Below are positions 53,753 through 63,267 of a DNA stretch of 64,000 nucleotides, piece by piece. The stretch is from the NCBI RefSeq assembly GCF_000719955.1, contig NZ_JOII01000006.1, positions 62,001-126,000 on the forward strand, written 5' to 3'. The first letter of the stretch is position 1, and every line of letters starts with the position of its first letter. The position numbers and the translations under genes were made by a program. The DNA is from Streptomyces albidoflavus (GTDB lineage: Bacteria; Actinomycetota; Actinomycetes; Streptomycetales; Streptomycetaceae). Under the pieces are notes generated by a model. The model was not told where the DNA came from. It saw only the letters and a list, made by a program, of their open reading frames with translations, and did no database searches.

Positions 53753-53945
53753 GACAAGGGGCTTGACGCCTGGGCCGCCCGGCCCTTGCGCGGCCGCCCA
53801 AAGGGGTTGCGCCGCCGGGTCACAATGGTGCGGAGTGTGTGCGTCCGCGCTGGTGGGGAGCGGTGGACGCAGAGTTCCAGGCGGTGGCCGAGGGTGACGG
53901 GAGTCCTGGCCGGGCCGCGACCGGGACCCGGAGACAGGAGGAGCC

Positions 53946-55760
53946 GTGGTGGGTCAGCGAGGCCATGACACCGTCCTGGGCACGGCCGGTACGCCGGGAG
54001 CCGGGGCCGGCCCGGTGACCGCCGAGCCCGGGGCGGTGCGCGGGGCCGCGCCCCAGCCGCCGCCCGCCCGGCCGCGCCGCCCCCGCCCGTGGGCGCTGCG
54101 CGCCCCGCGCCGGATGGCCTCGCAGGTGCTGCTGGTCCAGCTGGTCATCGCCGTCGGCGTGACCGCCCTGGCCACCGGGCTCTTCCTCGCCCCGCTCAGC
54201 GACCAGCTCGACGACCAGGCCACCCACCGCGCGCTCGCCGTCGCCCAGGCCATGGCGAGCGACGAGGACCTCGCCGGCGACCTGCTGCGCGCCGAGCCGG
54301 TCCGGGGCAACCCGGTGCAGCGCTCGGCGGAGCGGGTCCGGCGGGCCACCGGCGCCGAGTACGTCGTCGTCCTGGACCGGCAGGGCGTCCGCTACTCGCA
54401 CACCGACCCGGCGCTGATCGGCCGCCGCGTCTCCACCGACCCCTCCCGGGCCCTGGCCGGGCACGAGGTGCGGGAGATCGACGTCGGCACCCTCGGCCGC
54501 TCGGCCCGCGGCAAGACACCCCTGCGCGACGCCGACGGCCGGGTGATCGGCGCCGTCTCGGCCGGCATCCGCTACGAGTCCGTCCGCGACCGGCTGACCG
54601 GGGCCGTCCCGCAGGTCGCCGGGTACGCCACGGGCGCGCTCGGCGTCGGGGTCCTCGGCGCGCTCGCCTTCTCGCGCGTCGTCTACCGGCGCACCCGGGG
54701 CCTCACCTTCTCCGACATCGCCGCCCTGCTCGACGAGCGCGAGGCGATGCTCCACTCGATCCGCGAGGGCGTTCTCGCCCTGGACGGCCAGGGCAGGGTC
54801 CGGCTCGTCAACGACGAGGCGCAGCGGCTGCTGGGTCTCGGCCGCCCGCGCGCCGGGGAGCCCGACGGGATCGGCCGGCCGGTGGCGGCCCTGCTCGGGC
54901 CCGGGCGGCTCACCTCCGTGCTGACCGGCGAGGTCGCCGGGACCGATCTGCTGGCGGTGCGCGGCGGCCGGGTCCTGGTGGTCAACCGGATGCCCACCGA
55001 GGACGGCGGCGCCGTCGCCACCCTGCGCGACCGCACCGAGCTGGAGGCGCTCGGCCGCGAGCTGGACGCCACCCGCGCCCTCCTGGACGCCCTGCGCGCC
55101 CAGGACCACGAGCACGCCAACCGCCTCCACACCCTGCTGGGCCTGCTGGAACTCGGGCTGTACGAGGAGGCCGTCGACTTCGTCACCGAGACGGTCGGCT
55201 CGCACCGCGCCACTGCCGAGCAGATCGCCGAGTCGGTGGGCGACCCGCTGCTGGCCGCGCTGCTGGTCGGCAAGGCCACGGTGGCCGCCGAACGCGGGGT
55301 GGCGCTGCGGCTGGCCCCCGGCTCACGGCTGCTCGGCCGGCTGGTCGCCCCGCACGATCTGGTCACCGTCCTGGGCAACCTGGTCGACAACGCCCTGGAG
55401 GCGGTCGGTGCTCCCGGGCCCTCCGTACCCGCCGGCGGCGAGGACCGGCTGGTGGAGGTCGGGCTGCGGGCGCGCGGGCGTACGGCGGAGCTGACGGTGC
55501 GCGACACCGGCGCGGGCGTGCCGCCCACCCAGCGCGAGCTGGTCTTCGCCGACGGCTTCTCGACCAAGGAGGCCGCGCCCGGCCGGGGCGGCCGCGGACT
55601 CGGCCTCGCCCTGGTCAAACGCCACGCCCAGCGGTACGGAGGTACCGTCTCGGTGGCGGGGGCCGAGGGCGGCGGCGCCGTGTTCACCGTGGTCCTGCCC
55701 GAGGCGCTGGCCGCCCCGGAGGGGTCCGCGTCCGACCCGCACGAGGAGGAGGGCCGATGA
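53946..55760 (+). CDS. Sensor histidine kinase, CitA/DcuS family
   Basis: The 604-residue kinase senses a di- or tricarboxylate outside the cell. Layout: Pro/Arg-rich N-terminus, membrane span about 58-80, extracellular PAS sensor (about 85-215, with 'RYSHTDPALIGRRVSTDPS'), second span about 222-243, cytoplasmic PAS (about 260-365), H-box 'QDHEHANRLHTLLGLLELG' with phosphorylated His388, and ATPase domain with 'GNLVDNALEAV' and 'GRGLGLALVKRH'. AGGAGGAG precedes GTG 53946. Its stop overlaps the response-regulator start by 4 bp. Confidence 0.92.
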   Translation: MVGQRGHDTVLGTAGTPGAGAGPVTAEPGAVRGAAPQPPPARPRRPRPWALRAPRRMASQVLLVQLVIAVGVTALATGLFLAPLSDQLDDQATHRALAVAQAMASDEDLAGDLLRAEPVRGNPVQRSAERVRRATGAEYVVVLDRQGVRYSHTDPALIGRRVSTDPSRALAGHEVREIDVGTLGRSARGKTPLRDADGRVIGAVSAGIRYESVRDRLTGAVPQVAGYATGALGVGVLGALAFSRVVYRRTRGLTFSDIAALLDEREAMLHSIREGVLALDGQGRVRLVNDEAQRLLGLGRPRAGEPDGIGRPVAALLGPGRLTSVLTGEVAGTDLLAVRGGRVLVVNRMPTEDGGAVATLRDRTELEALGRELDATRALLDALRAQDHEHANRLHTLLGLLELGLYEEAVDFVTETVGSHRATAEQIAESVGDPLLAALLVGKATVAAERGVALRLAPGSRLLGRLVAPHDLVTVLGNLVDNALEAVGAPGPSVPAGGEDRLVEVGLRARGRTAELTVRDTGAGVPPTQRELVFADGFSTKEAAPGRGGRGLGLALVKRHAQRYGGTVSVAGAEGGGAVFTVVLPEALAAPEGSASDPHEEEGR

Positions 55761-56446
55761 TCGACGTCCTGGTCGTCGACGACGATCCCCGGGTGGCGCG
55801 GATCAACGCCGCCTACACCGACCGGGTGCCCGGCTTCCGCACGGCCGGCACCGCCCACACCACCGGCCAGGCCCTGGCCTGGCTGGACGGCCACCACGCC
55901 GACCTGGTCCTCCTCGACCACTACCTCCCCGACGAGAACGGCCTCGGCCTCGTGCGGCGGCTGCGCGCCGGCGACTCCCGCACCGACGTGATCATGGTGA
56001 CGGCCGCCCGCGACGTGGCCACCGTGGAGGCGGCGATGCGGTACGGCGCCCTGCACTATCTGGTCAAGCCGTTCAGCTACAGCGGCCTGCGCGCCAAGCT
56101 GGAGGGGTACGCCGTCCTGCGCCGCACCCTCGCCGACGGCCCCGAGGCCGGCCAGGAGCGGGTCGACCGGATCTTCGGCGTGCTGGGCAGCGCGGCGGCC
56201 GGCCCGATGGCCCTGCCCAAGGGCCACTCGGCGCAGACGGTGCGGCTGGTGCGGCAGGCGCTGAAGGAGGCCGGCCAGCTCTCCGCGACCGGCGTGGCCG
56301 ACCGGACCGGGCTCAGCCGCCAGACCGCCCAGCGCTACCTGAAGCTGCTGGAACGCTCCGGCCAGGTCGGTCTCACCCTCCGCTACACCGGTTCCGGGCG
56401 CCCGGAGCACGTCTACACCTGGACGGGGACCGGCGACGACGCGTGA
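55757..56446 (+). CDS. Response regulator, CitB/DcuR family
   Basis: The 229-residue regulator has a receiver domain with Asp8-Asp9, phosphorylated Asp54, Thr82 and Lys104, and a C-terminal helix-turn-helix (about 170-215, 'GVADRTGLSRQTAQRYLKLL') of the CitB type. With the coupled CitA-type kinase it should control C4-dicarboxylate or citrate uptake; the convergent CitM-type transporter next door is the obvious target. A 19-bp hairpin ends the operon. Confidence 0.92.
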   Translation: MIDVLVVDDDPRVARINAAYTDRVPGFRTAGTAHTTGQALAWLDGHHADLVLLDHYLPDENGLGLVRRLRAGDSRTDVIMVTAARDVATVEAAMRYGALHYLVKPFSYSGLRAKLEGYAVLRRTLADGPEAGQERVDRIFGVLGSAAAGPMALPKGHSAQTVRLVRQALKEAGQLSATGVADRTGLSRQTAQRYLKLLERSGQVGLTLRYTGSGRPEHVYTWTGTGDDA

Positions 56447-56449
56447 CGA

Positions 56450-56495
56450 CGAGGGCGCGCCCCGGTCCCTCGTGGTGGACCGGGGCGCGCCCTCG
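56450..56495. terminator. Bidirectional terminator between response regulator and citM
   Basis: Perfect 19-nt arms (56450-56468, 56477-56495) with an 8-nt loop, the longest perfect hairpin found in the window. It begins 4 bp after the regulator stop and lies 24 bp beyond the end of the convergent transporter gene. Confidence 0.88.
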
Positions 56496-56518
56496 TGCGG
56501 GCGGTACGGGCGGGGGCC

Positions 56519-58027
56519 TCAGGCGATGCCGAGGAGCAGGGCGGCGGCCAGGATCACCAGGGAGACCATCACGGCCCACTTGACCGTGGCGCGGGTGTGG
56601 TCGCCGAACTCCACCTTGGCCATGCCGACCAGCACGTAGACGGCGGGGACCAGCGGGCTGGACATGTGGAGCGGCTGGGCGATGAGTGAGGCGCGGGCGA
56701 TCTCCAGCGGGGAGACGCCGTGCTGGGCGCCGGCCTCGGCGAGGATCGGCACGATGCCGAAGTAGAACCCGTCGTTGGACATGAAGTACGTGAAGGGGAT
56801 GCTCAGCAGGCCGGTGATGAGGGCCATGTGCGGCCCGAGGCTGTCCGGGACCGCGCCGACCAGCGTCTTCGCCATCTCCTCGACCATGCCGGTACCGGTC
56901 AGCACGCCGGTGAAGACGGCGGCGGCGAAGACCATGCCCGAGACGTTCAGGACGTTGTCCGCGTGGGCGGCGATCCGCTCCCGCTGCTGCTTCATGTGCG
57001 GGAAGTTGACGGTCAGGGCGAGGGCCGCGCCGAACATGAAGATGACCGGGATCGGCAGCAGCTGGGCGACCAGGGTGACCAGGACCGCCAGCGTCAGCAG
57101 GGCGTTGAACCAGAAGAGCTTCGGGCGCAGCGTGGGGCGGTTCGGGTCGAGCGTGCCCCCTTCCCCGTCCTCGGCGGGCCCGTCGCCGGAGTCGCCGCCG
57201 GTGCCGGGTTTCGCCAGGTCCGGGGTGGCCGTACCGCCGGAACCGCTCGCGGCGGCGGGGCCGGTGGCCGTACGGGTGGCGGTCGGCCCGGCGGAGCCGG
57301 TGCGGCTGCCCGCGCCCACGCCGGCCGGGGTGCGGTCGCGGGTCTCGGCCCCGGCCTCCTCGTCCTCGGTGGTGGTCACGGTGTCGGAGGCCGGGCCGGA
57401 CTCGGTGAGCAGGCCCAGGCGGCGGCGCTCGCGCAGGCCGAGAATCCAGGCCAGGGCGAAGACGCTGAGCAGGCCGATGGCGAGGGCGGGCACCATCGGG
57501 ACGAAGATGTCGCCGGCGTCGAGCTTCAGCGCGGTGGCGGCGCGGGCGGTGGGGCCGCCCCAGGGGACGGTGTTCATCACGCCGTTGGCGGTGGCGGTGA
57601 CCATGGTCATCGTCAGCACGCTCATCTTCAGCCGCAGGTAGAGCGGGAGCATCGCGGAGACGGTGATCATGAACGTGGTCGAGCCGTCGCCGTCCAGCGA
57701 GACGATCGCCGCGAGCACCGCCGTGCCGAGCACGACCCGGGCGGGGTCGGCCTTGCAGAACCGCAGGATGCCCCGGACGATCGGGTCGAACAGGCCGACG
57801 TCGATCATCACGCCGAAGAAGATGATCGCGAACATCAGCATGGCCGCCGTGGGCGCCAGTTCGCCGATCCCCTCCAGCACGTACTCACCCAGGTGGGACC
57901 CCTGTCCCGCGATCACGCAGAAGAGGGCCGGGATGAGGATGAGCGACGTCATCGGGGACATCTTCTTCGTCATGATCAGCGTCAGGAATGTCGCGATCAT
58001 GACGAATCCGAGGACCGTCAGCAGCAT
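56519..58027 (-). CDS. CitMHS-family citrate-metal:proton symporter
   Basis: The 502-residue transporter has about twelve spans and the CitM signature sequences 'SLDGDGSTTFMITVSAMLPL' and 'FTYFMSNDGFYFGIVPIL'. A hydrophilic cytoplasmic loop (about residues 215-310, rich in Gly, Thr, Pro and acidic residues) divides it into halves; that loop is longer than usual. It imports citrate complexed with Mg, Ca or Fe. GGTGGAAG precedes ATG 58027. Proximity to a CitA/CitB-type system suggests induction by citrate. Confidence 0.9.
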   Translation of the reverse strand: MLLTVLGFVMIATFLTLIMTKKMSPMTSLILIPALFCVIAGQGSHLGEYVLEGIGELAPTAAMLMFAIIFFGVMIDVGLFDPIVRGILRFCKADPARVVLGTAVLAAIVSLDGDGSTTFMITVSAMLPLYLRLKMSVLTMTMVTATANGVMNTVPWGGPTARAATALKLDAGDIFVPMVPALAIGLLSVFALAWILGLRERRRLGLLTESGPASDTVTTTEDEEAGAETRDRTPAGVGAGSRTGSAGPTATRTATGPAAASGSGGTATPDLAKPGTGGDSGDGPAEDGEGGTLDPNRPTLRPKLFWFNALLTLAVLVTLVAQLLPIPVIFMFGAALALTVNFPHMKQQRERIAAHADNVLNVSGMVFAAAVFTGVLTGTGMVEEMAKTLVGAVPDSLGPHMALITGLLSIPFTYFMSNDGFYFGIVPILAEAGAQHGVSPLEIARASLIAQPLHMSSPLVPAVYVLVGMAKVEFGDHTRATVKWAVMVSLVILAAALLLGIA

Positions 58028-58602
58028 AGAACTTCCACCTTCGTCCGGCTCGTGGCCACAGCTCCGTGGCCGGACGAAAGTACGAGCGGCGCTCCGGCGG
58101 ACACAAGGAGTCAACGCGAGAGCAATACGCGCGAAACCTTCCCGCCCCCTCCCGGTCGCCTCGGCGGCGCGGGCGAAGCCTCCGGCGGCGTCCTGATCTG
58201 CGGTGACGGGTCGAAGAGCGGATGGCGGGGGCCGGGCGCGAGGTTCCGGGGACCGGCTACGGTCGGTGGCGTGACCGGTCCCTGGGGTGGCGCTGAACGC
58301 GCCTCACCGAGCCGGTACGGGTCCCTGGCGGGCCGACGCGGCGGCGGACGCGGACGGGCGCTGACGGAACGGCCCGCCGGGCGGGCGAGCGGGACCGTGG
58401 CCGGGCCGCGCCCTGGTCGACGTCCCGCTCAGCTGACGCCTCGTCAAGAGGGTGGCCCCTGCGGCAAATACCGGCGCACGCCGTGGACATCCGTGTCCCG
58501 GTGCCGGGGTGGGTCGGGCTCCTCGCGGTCGCGCCGGTGGGTGCCGGGCGGCGGCCAGTCGGCCTCCACCCGGGAGGCCGTCTCGATGTCCGGGGCGGAG
58601 CT
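58028..58602 (-). other. Intergenic region upstream of citM, no gene seen
   Basis: About 575 bp without a supportable gene. Open frames here are extensions of neighbouring genes in other frames. The first 100 bp before the citM start are relatively A+T-rich and probably hold its promoter; I cannot assign boxes. Confidence 0.5.
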
Positions 58603-59460
58603 TCAGGGCGGCTCCCGCCGGTGCCTGCGGGCCGCCGCCGGCTTGGCCTTGCGCGCGACCCGCTCGGCCCTGCTCCCGCCCTCGTGCCGCGCGCCCCTGC
58701 GTGCCGTCCGCCCGGAAGAGCCCACCTCCGCCGTCCGCCGGGCCGTCCGCCCGGCCGACCCGGCCGCCTCCGAGGCCGTGTCCCCGGCTTCGGACGCCGT
58801 GTCCCCGGCCTCGGAGGCGACGTCGGAGGCCGCGTCTCCGGCCTCCTCGACCGCCTCGCCGGCGCTTCCCCCGACCTCCTCCGCCGCCTTTCCCGCGCCC
58901 TGTCCGACCTCCTCGGTCGCCTTCCCCGCGCCCTCCCCGACACCCTCTACGGCCTTGCGCGCCCCCTTGCCCGTCTCCTGCACGGCCTCCCCGGCGCCCT
59001 CGCCCAGCTCCCCGACCGCCTGACCGGCGCCCTCGCCCAGGTTCTCCGCCGTGGCGCCGAGCCCGGCGGTGATCTGCTCCAGGATCTGCGGGTTCCGGTC
59101 GATGGTGGCGAGCACCCGGCCGATGATCGCGGCGACGTTGTCGAGCCGGACGTTGAGCAGCGCCTGCGCGTCCACGCCCTTGATGTCCAGCTCCACGCCG
59201 GAGAGTTCGACGTCTGCGCCGACGTTCAGCTTGAGGAGGCTCAGCACCTCGGCCTGGAGGGAGACCTTGGCCCGCAACTCCTCGACCTGGAGATCGATCT
59301 CGTCCACGTGGAGCTGCGGAACGTCGAGGTGGACGTCCGGCTCGCCGGACGTCCCGGCGGGCGGCGAGGGCGGGGCCGGCTCGGCCAGCTCCCCCTCGAT
59401 CGGCTCTTCGAGCTCCTCCTCGCGGTCCGCCTCGTCCTCCGCGTAACCGTGTTCTGTCAT
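58603..59460 (-). CDS. Repeat-rich hypothetical protein with conserved N-terminal domain
   Basis: The 285-residue protein has an acidic N-terminus, a conserved-looking domain of about 90 residues ('LQVEELRAKVSLQAEVLSLL', 'LNVGADVELSGVELDIKG', 'LDNVAAIIGRVLATIDRNP') and then about 100 residues of Gly-Glu-Gly-Ala-Gly / Val-Gly-Glu heptad-like repeats that should form long amphipathic helices, ending in a strongly basic tail. It resembles actinobacterial structural or gas-vesicle-like helper proteins of unknown function. No signal peptide. It stands alone. Confidence 0.7.
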   Translation of the reverse strand: MTEHGYAEDEADREEELEEPIEGELAEPAPPSPPAGTSGEPDVHLDVPQLHVDEIDLQVEELRAKVSLQAEVLSLLKLNVGADVELSGVELDIKGVDAQALLNVRLDNVAAIIGRVLATIDRNPQILEQITAGLGATAENLGEGAGQAVGELGEGAGEAVQETGKGARKAVEGVGEGAGKATEEVGQGAGKAAEEVGGSAGEAVEEAGDAASDVASEAGDTASEAGDTASEAAGSAGRTARRTAEVGSSGRTARRGARHEGGSRAERVARKAKPAAARRHRREPP

Positions 59461-59657
59461 GCGGCCCTCCGTGGATCTGCGGGCATACCGTCACATTTCA
59501 CCCTAGGTGAGGTGTGCGCGGAGTGCGCCCGGAGAGCCGTCGGCGCAGGTCGTCGGGGAGCACCACGTCGTGGGGCTCCCGCCTCGTGATGCCTTCCGGC
59601 CGCCCGGTGACGCGGTCCTCCCGTGTGGTCACGCCTCCCGGCCGGGGCCGCCGTGCC

Positions 59658-60992
59658 TCAGCAGCGGCTGCCCGGCTCCGTCAGGTCCGCGTGCAGGGAG
59701 CGGGCGGAGGCGTCGGTGAGCGAGGCGATCTGGTCGATGACGACGCGCTTGCGGGACCGGTCGTCCTGCGCGGCCTCGAAGAGCGCGCGGAACTGCGGGT
59801 CCAGCCCGAACGGGGCGCGGGCGAGGAGCGCCTGCGCCAGCTCGGCGATGACCACGCGCTGCTCGGCCCGCAGCACCTCCTGCTCGGCGCGCTGCATCAC
59901 GTACCGGTCGGCCAGCGCCTTCAGCACCGCGCACTCCAGCCGTGCCTCACGCGGCACGACCAGCTCCGCCGCGTACCGCACGGGGGAGGTGCCGCGTCCG
60001 GCGCCGGTGGGCGGTCCGAGGACGTACGCGGCGCGGGTGGCGGCCTCGGCGGCCAGGCAGAAGCGGCCGATCAGCTGGCTGGTGGCGTCCTTCAGCCGGG
60101 CCTGCGCGGCGGCGGTGCCGTCGTACCCGTGCGGCCACCACTCCTCGTCCATGAGGCGGTCCAGCGCGGCCGTCACCTCGGCCGGGTCGCTCCCCGCCGG
60201 GGCGTACCGCTCCAGGGCGAGGCGGGCGATGTCGCGGCGCTCGGGGTCCGCGTGCAGCAGATTGGGGTCGATGTGACCCGCGTGCAGGCCGTCCTCCAGG
60301 TCGTGGACGGAGTACGCGACATCGTCCGACCAGTCCATGATCTGGGCCTCGAAGCAGGTCCGCCCGGCCGGGGCCTGGTCGCGGAGCCAGGTGAAGACCG
60401 GCAGGTCGTCCTCGTAGACGCCGAACTTCGGGGAGGCCGGATCGGTGGGGTGACCGCCGCGCGGCCACGGGTACTTGGTGGCGGCGTCCAGGGAGGCGCG
60501 GGTGAGGTTGAGCCCGACGCTGGTCTGCTCGCCGGTACGCGGGTCGGTGCGGAACCGCTTGGGCTCGATCCGGGTGAGCAGGCGCAGCGACTGGGCGTTG
60601 CCCTCGAAGCCGCCGCAGTCCCCGGCGATCTCGCTCAGCGCCTGCTCGCCGTTGTGCCCGAAGGGCGGGTGGCCCAGGTCGTGCGAGAGGCAGGCCGTCT
60701 CGACCAGGTCCGGGTCGCAGCCCAGGGCGGCGGAGAGGTCGCGCCCGACCTGGGCGCACTCCAGGGAGTGCGTGAGGCGGGTGCGGGGCGCGGCATCCCA
60801 CACCCGGCTGCGCGTACCCGGGGTCACCACCTGCGTCTTGCCGGCGAGGCGGCGCAGGGCGGAGGAGTGCAGGACGCGGGCCCGGTCCCGCTGGTACGCG
60901 GTCCGGCCCGGTCGTTTGTCCGGCTCCGGGTCCCACCGCTCCACGGCGGTGACCGCCGCCTCGACCGGATGGGGATGCTCTGCTGCCGTCAT
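59658..60992 (-). CDS. dgt: Deoxyguanosinetriphosphate triphosphohydrolase-like protein
   Basis: The 444-residue HD-domain enzyme removes triphosphate from dNTPs. Metal ligands are visible in '[16 protein letters not shown]' (His), '[15 protein letters not shown]' (His-Asp) and '[16 protein letters not shown]' (Asp). Length is typical of the short dGTPase-like family found near dnaG in actinobacteria. ATG 60992 has CGGAG close by; the frame is open further upstream. It may tune dNTP pools for replication. Confidence 0.92.
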   Translation of the reverse strand: MTAAEHPHPVEAAVTAVERWDPEPDKRPGRTAYQRDRARVLHSSALRRLAGKTQVVTPGTRSRVWDAAPRTRLTHSLECAQVGRDLSAALGCDPDLVETACLSHDLGHPPFGHNGEQALSEIAGDCGGFEGNAQSLRLLTRIEPKRFRTDPRTGEQTSVGLNLTRASLDAATKYPWPRGGHPTDPASPKFGVYEDDLPVFTWLRDQAPAGRTCFEAQIMDWSDDVAYSVHDLEDGLHAGHIDPNLLHADPERRDIARLALERYAPAGSDPAEVTAALDRLMDEEWWPHGYDGTAAAQARLKDATSQLIGRFCLAAEAATRAAYVLGPPTGAGRGTSPVRYAAELVVPREARLECAVLKALADRYVMQRAEQEVLRAEQRVVIAELAQALLARAPFGLDPQFRALFEAAQDDRSRKRVVIDQIASLTDASARSLHADLTEPGSRC

Positions 60993-61209
60993 GGCTCCGA
61001 CCGTAGCCGCCGCGAGTGACAACCGTGCACGCGGAGCCTCCGGTGGGGTGTCCGTGCCGAGGCGCACGCTGGAGGGCGGCGCGGGCTGAGGTGCCGTCAG
61101 GCAGGTTTCCCACCGGCTTCGTTGTGGAGGCGCGTGGCGGGAACCGGGGCAGACCGGGCGGCGTTGGAGAGGGCAGGGGGATCACGGAGCGTGAAGTGTG
61201 GGGGTAGAG

Positions 61210-61974
61210 ATGGGGAACGGTGTGCGGGCCACGGCCGAGCGGGCCGGGCGCGCGGTGCTGAAGGCCCGGCGGGCGGCGGCGCACCTCGTGGCGGGGCGGG
61301 CGCCGGCGTCCCGGGCCGCCGGCGGGAGACGGCCGGGCGGGCGCCGGGCGCTGCTCGCGGTGATGGTCCTCTGCGTGCTGGCGCTGCTGCCCGCCGCCTG
61401 GATGCGCTTCTCGGCCGACGGCCACCTGCGGAGCACGGCGGACGTGGAGCGGACCGAGGTCGCGGTGGTCTTCGGCGCCGGTCTGTGGGGCGAGGAGCCC
61501 TCGCCCTACCTCGCCCGCCGCCTGGACGCGGCGGCCGAGCTGTACGAGGCGGGCCGCACCGAGGTGGTCCTGGTGACCGGGGACAACAGCCGCGAGGAGT
61601 ACGACGAACCGGAGGCGATGCGCCGCTACCTGGTGGCCCGGGGCGTCCCCGACCACCGGATCGTCAGCGACTACGCGGGCTTCGACACCTGGGACTCCTG
61701 CGTCCGCGCCCGGAAGATCTTCGGCGTGGACAAGGCCGTCCTGATCAGCCAGGGCTTCCACATACACCGGGCGGTGACCCTCTGCCGTTCCGCCGGGCTC
61801 CAGGCGTACGGCATCGGCGTCGACGACCGCCACGACGTCAGCTGGTACGCGGGCGGCGCCCGTGAGGTCCTGGCCTCGGGCAAGGCCGCCCTGGACGTCC
61901 TGCTCCGCCCCGACCCGGTCTTCCTCGGCGAGCAGGAGGAAGGGGTGACCCGCGCGCTGGAGTCCGCGCGGTGA
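61210..61974 (+). CDS. SanA/YdcF-family (DUF218) membrane protein
   Basis: The 254-residue protein has a basic Ala-rich N-terminus, one membrane span (about residues 48-66), and a DUF218 domain: 'AVVFGAGLWGEEPSPYLARRL', 'VTGDNSREEYDEPEAM', 'DYAGFDTWDSCVRARKIFG', 'LISQGFHIHRAVTLCRSAG'. SanA of enterics affects envelope permeability and vancomycin tolerance. ATG 61210 has GGGGG 5 bp upstream; GTG 61198 is an equally good start. The following gene overlaps it by 4 bp. Confidence 0.88.
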   Translation: MGNGVRATAERAGRAVLKARRAAAHLVAGRAPASRAAGGRRPGGRRALLAVMVLCVLALLPAAWMRFSADGHLRSTADVERTEVAVVFGAGLWGEEPSPYLARRLDAAAELYEAGRTEVVLVTGDNSREEYDEPEAMRRYLVARGVPDHRIVSDYAGFDTWDSCVRARKIFGVDKAVLISQGFHIHRAVTLCRSAGLQAYGIGVDDRHDVSWYAGGAREVLASGKAALDVLLRPDPVFLGEQEEGVTRALESAR

Positions 61975-62399
61975 CCTGGCGGCGGTGGCGAGCGCGCCGT
62001 TCGACCGGGTGGCGGTTCCCCTTTGGCAAGGCCACCCGGGTCCGGTCGAAGGGTGAGAAGCGACGGGGGTTCCGCAGGGCTGTGAAGCGGGTGGGGGAGG
62101 GGCTGGTCGAGGCGGTGGGGGAGGCCGTCGCCGAGGTGATTCTCGGCCTGCTCGCCTGTGCCCTGCTCGGCTGCCTGGTGCTGATCGCCTACCTGAGCTG
62201 GTCCTTCAGTCCGCGCCTCACCCTCGCAGGGGCCGGGCTGTTCAGCCTCCTCCTCGCCCATGGGGCCTGGCGGACCTTCCGCACCACCGCGAAGGGGCGC
62301 CGCCGGGGCTTCGCCGCCTTCACCGCCGGCATCTTCAGCGTCACCGCCGTGACGGCCCTCTTCCTGCTGTTCTACGCCACAGGATGCGACTGCCTGTGA
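61971..62399 (+). CDS. Hypothetical three-span membrane protein
   Basis: A 142-residue protein with a very basic N-terminus (about 40 residues) and three hydrophobic segments: about 55-75, 81-98 and 115-138. The GTG start overlaps the sanA-like stop (GTGA), so the two are co-translated and may act together at the envelope. No family recognised. It ends 35 bp from the convergent ATP-grasp gene. Confidence 0.65.
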   Translation: MTWRRWRARRSTGWRFPFGKATRVRSKGEKRRGFRRAVKRVGEGLVEAVGEAVAEVILGLLACALLGCLVLIAYLSWSFSPRLTLAGAGLFSLLLAHGAWRTFRTTAKGRRRGFAAFTAGIFSVTAVTALFLLFYATGCDCL

Positions 62400-62434
62400 G
62401 GCCCGGGTGGCACGACCCCGGCGCCCCACTACGA

Positions 62435-63205
62435 TCACCGCCGTGCGAACGCCCGGTCTCGCGGTCGCAGGTGTTCGCGTGGGCCCGCCGCCCGCAGGAC
62501 CACGTCCAGGACCCGTGCCGGGTCGGCCGCGTAGGCGTGCGAGAACCACGCCATGTTGGCCTCCACCACGGCCCACCGGTGGCGTTCCTGGCGCTGGTCG
62601 CGCAGGTGCCCGATGTCCAGGACGACGGCACTCGGCAGCGTGTGCCCGGCGGCGGCGGTCAGCCGGTCGACGAACTCCCGGATCTGCGTGGCGACGGCCC
62701 TGCCCGCGCGGTCCGTACTGAGCGGGCAGGGGTCGAGTCGGCCGAACACCGCATACCGGCTCGCCGTGGCGATGCGCCCGTCCAGCAGGAAGAGCCGGTA
62801 CTCCGCTGCGAAGGTCACCACGTCGGACAGCAGCACCGGTTCGGCCGGGTCGAGGGAGGGGGAGAGCTGGGAGCCGTCGGTATAGACATCGGCCGGGAAG
62901 GACTTTTCGCGGGGCGGTTTGACGAACGTCGGACGGTCGATCGCCCGCGCGTCCGCGACGGTCCCCGTGCGGACCCGGCGCCCGGTGAACTCCTCCGGCA
63001 GCTCGGCGAGCCAGCGGTCCGCCGGTTCCAGCAGCGCCAGGCCGAGCCGCCCTGCCAGCCGCTCACCTGCGGCGGGTCCGCCGTACCAGTGGGCCGGCCC
63101 GGTCAGGCCGGGCTCCTCCGCCGCTCTGACCGGCATCCCCCGGCGCGCCGCCTCGGCGGCCAGGAGTTCCATGGTCGACGTCCGCCACCCGGGCATGACC
63201 AGCAC
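62435..63205 (-). CDS. ATP-grasp domain protein (DUF4343-like)
   Basis: The 256-residue protein looks like a minimal ATP-grasp enzyme: 'RPTFVKPPREKSFPADVY' around residue 92 supplies an ATP lysine, 'SDVVTFAAEYRLFLLDGRI' the hinge region, and 'AVVLDIGHLRD' plus 'WAVVEANMAWFSHAYAADP' the acidic metal motif E-x-N. Small stand-alone proteins of this kind are common in Streptomyces and of unknown function. GTG 63205 has GGGGAGGGG 6 bp upstream; ATG 63196 is an in-frame alternative. It lies 62 bp after the HAD gene. Confidence 0.7.
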   Translation of the reverse strand: MLVMPGWRTSTMELLAAEAARRGMPVRAAEEPGLTGPAHWYGGPAAGERLAGRLGLALLEPADRWLAELPEEFTGRRVRTGTVADARAIDRPTFVKPPREKSFPADVYTDGSQLSPSLDPAEPVLLSDVVTFAAEYRLFLLDGRIATASRYAVFGRLDPCPLSTDRAGRAVATQIREFVDRLTAAAGHTLPSAVVLDIGHLRDQRQERHRWAVVEANMAWFSHAYAADPARVLDVVLRAAGPREHLRPRDRAFARR

Positions 63206-63267
63206 CGAGCACCCCTCCCCACCCTTCGCCGGACCGCCACGCCGACCCGGCGGCGTCCGCCGTCGTT

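Larger units (their letters stand above)
53619..53945 (+). other. Divergent regulatory region with two perfect palindromes
   Basis: The 327-bp gap between the oxidoreductase and histidine-kinase starts contains TGGCCCGATCGGGCCA (53714-53729) and CACCACGTGGTG (53741-53752), both perfectly self-complementary and only 11 bp apart. They suggest binding of one or two dimeric regulators. I see no small gene. Confidence 0.6.

Noticed and set aside
56720..59023. Plus-strand 767-codon frame opposite citM and the repeat protein
   Set aside because: Antisense shadow; the hydrophobic spans and signature motifs are on the minus strand.
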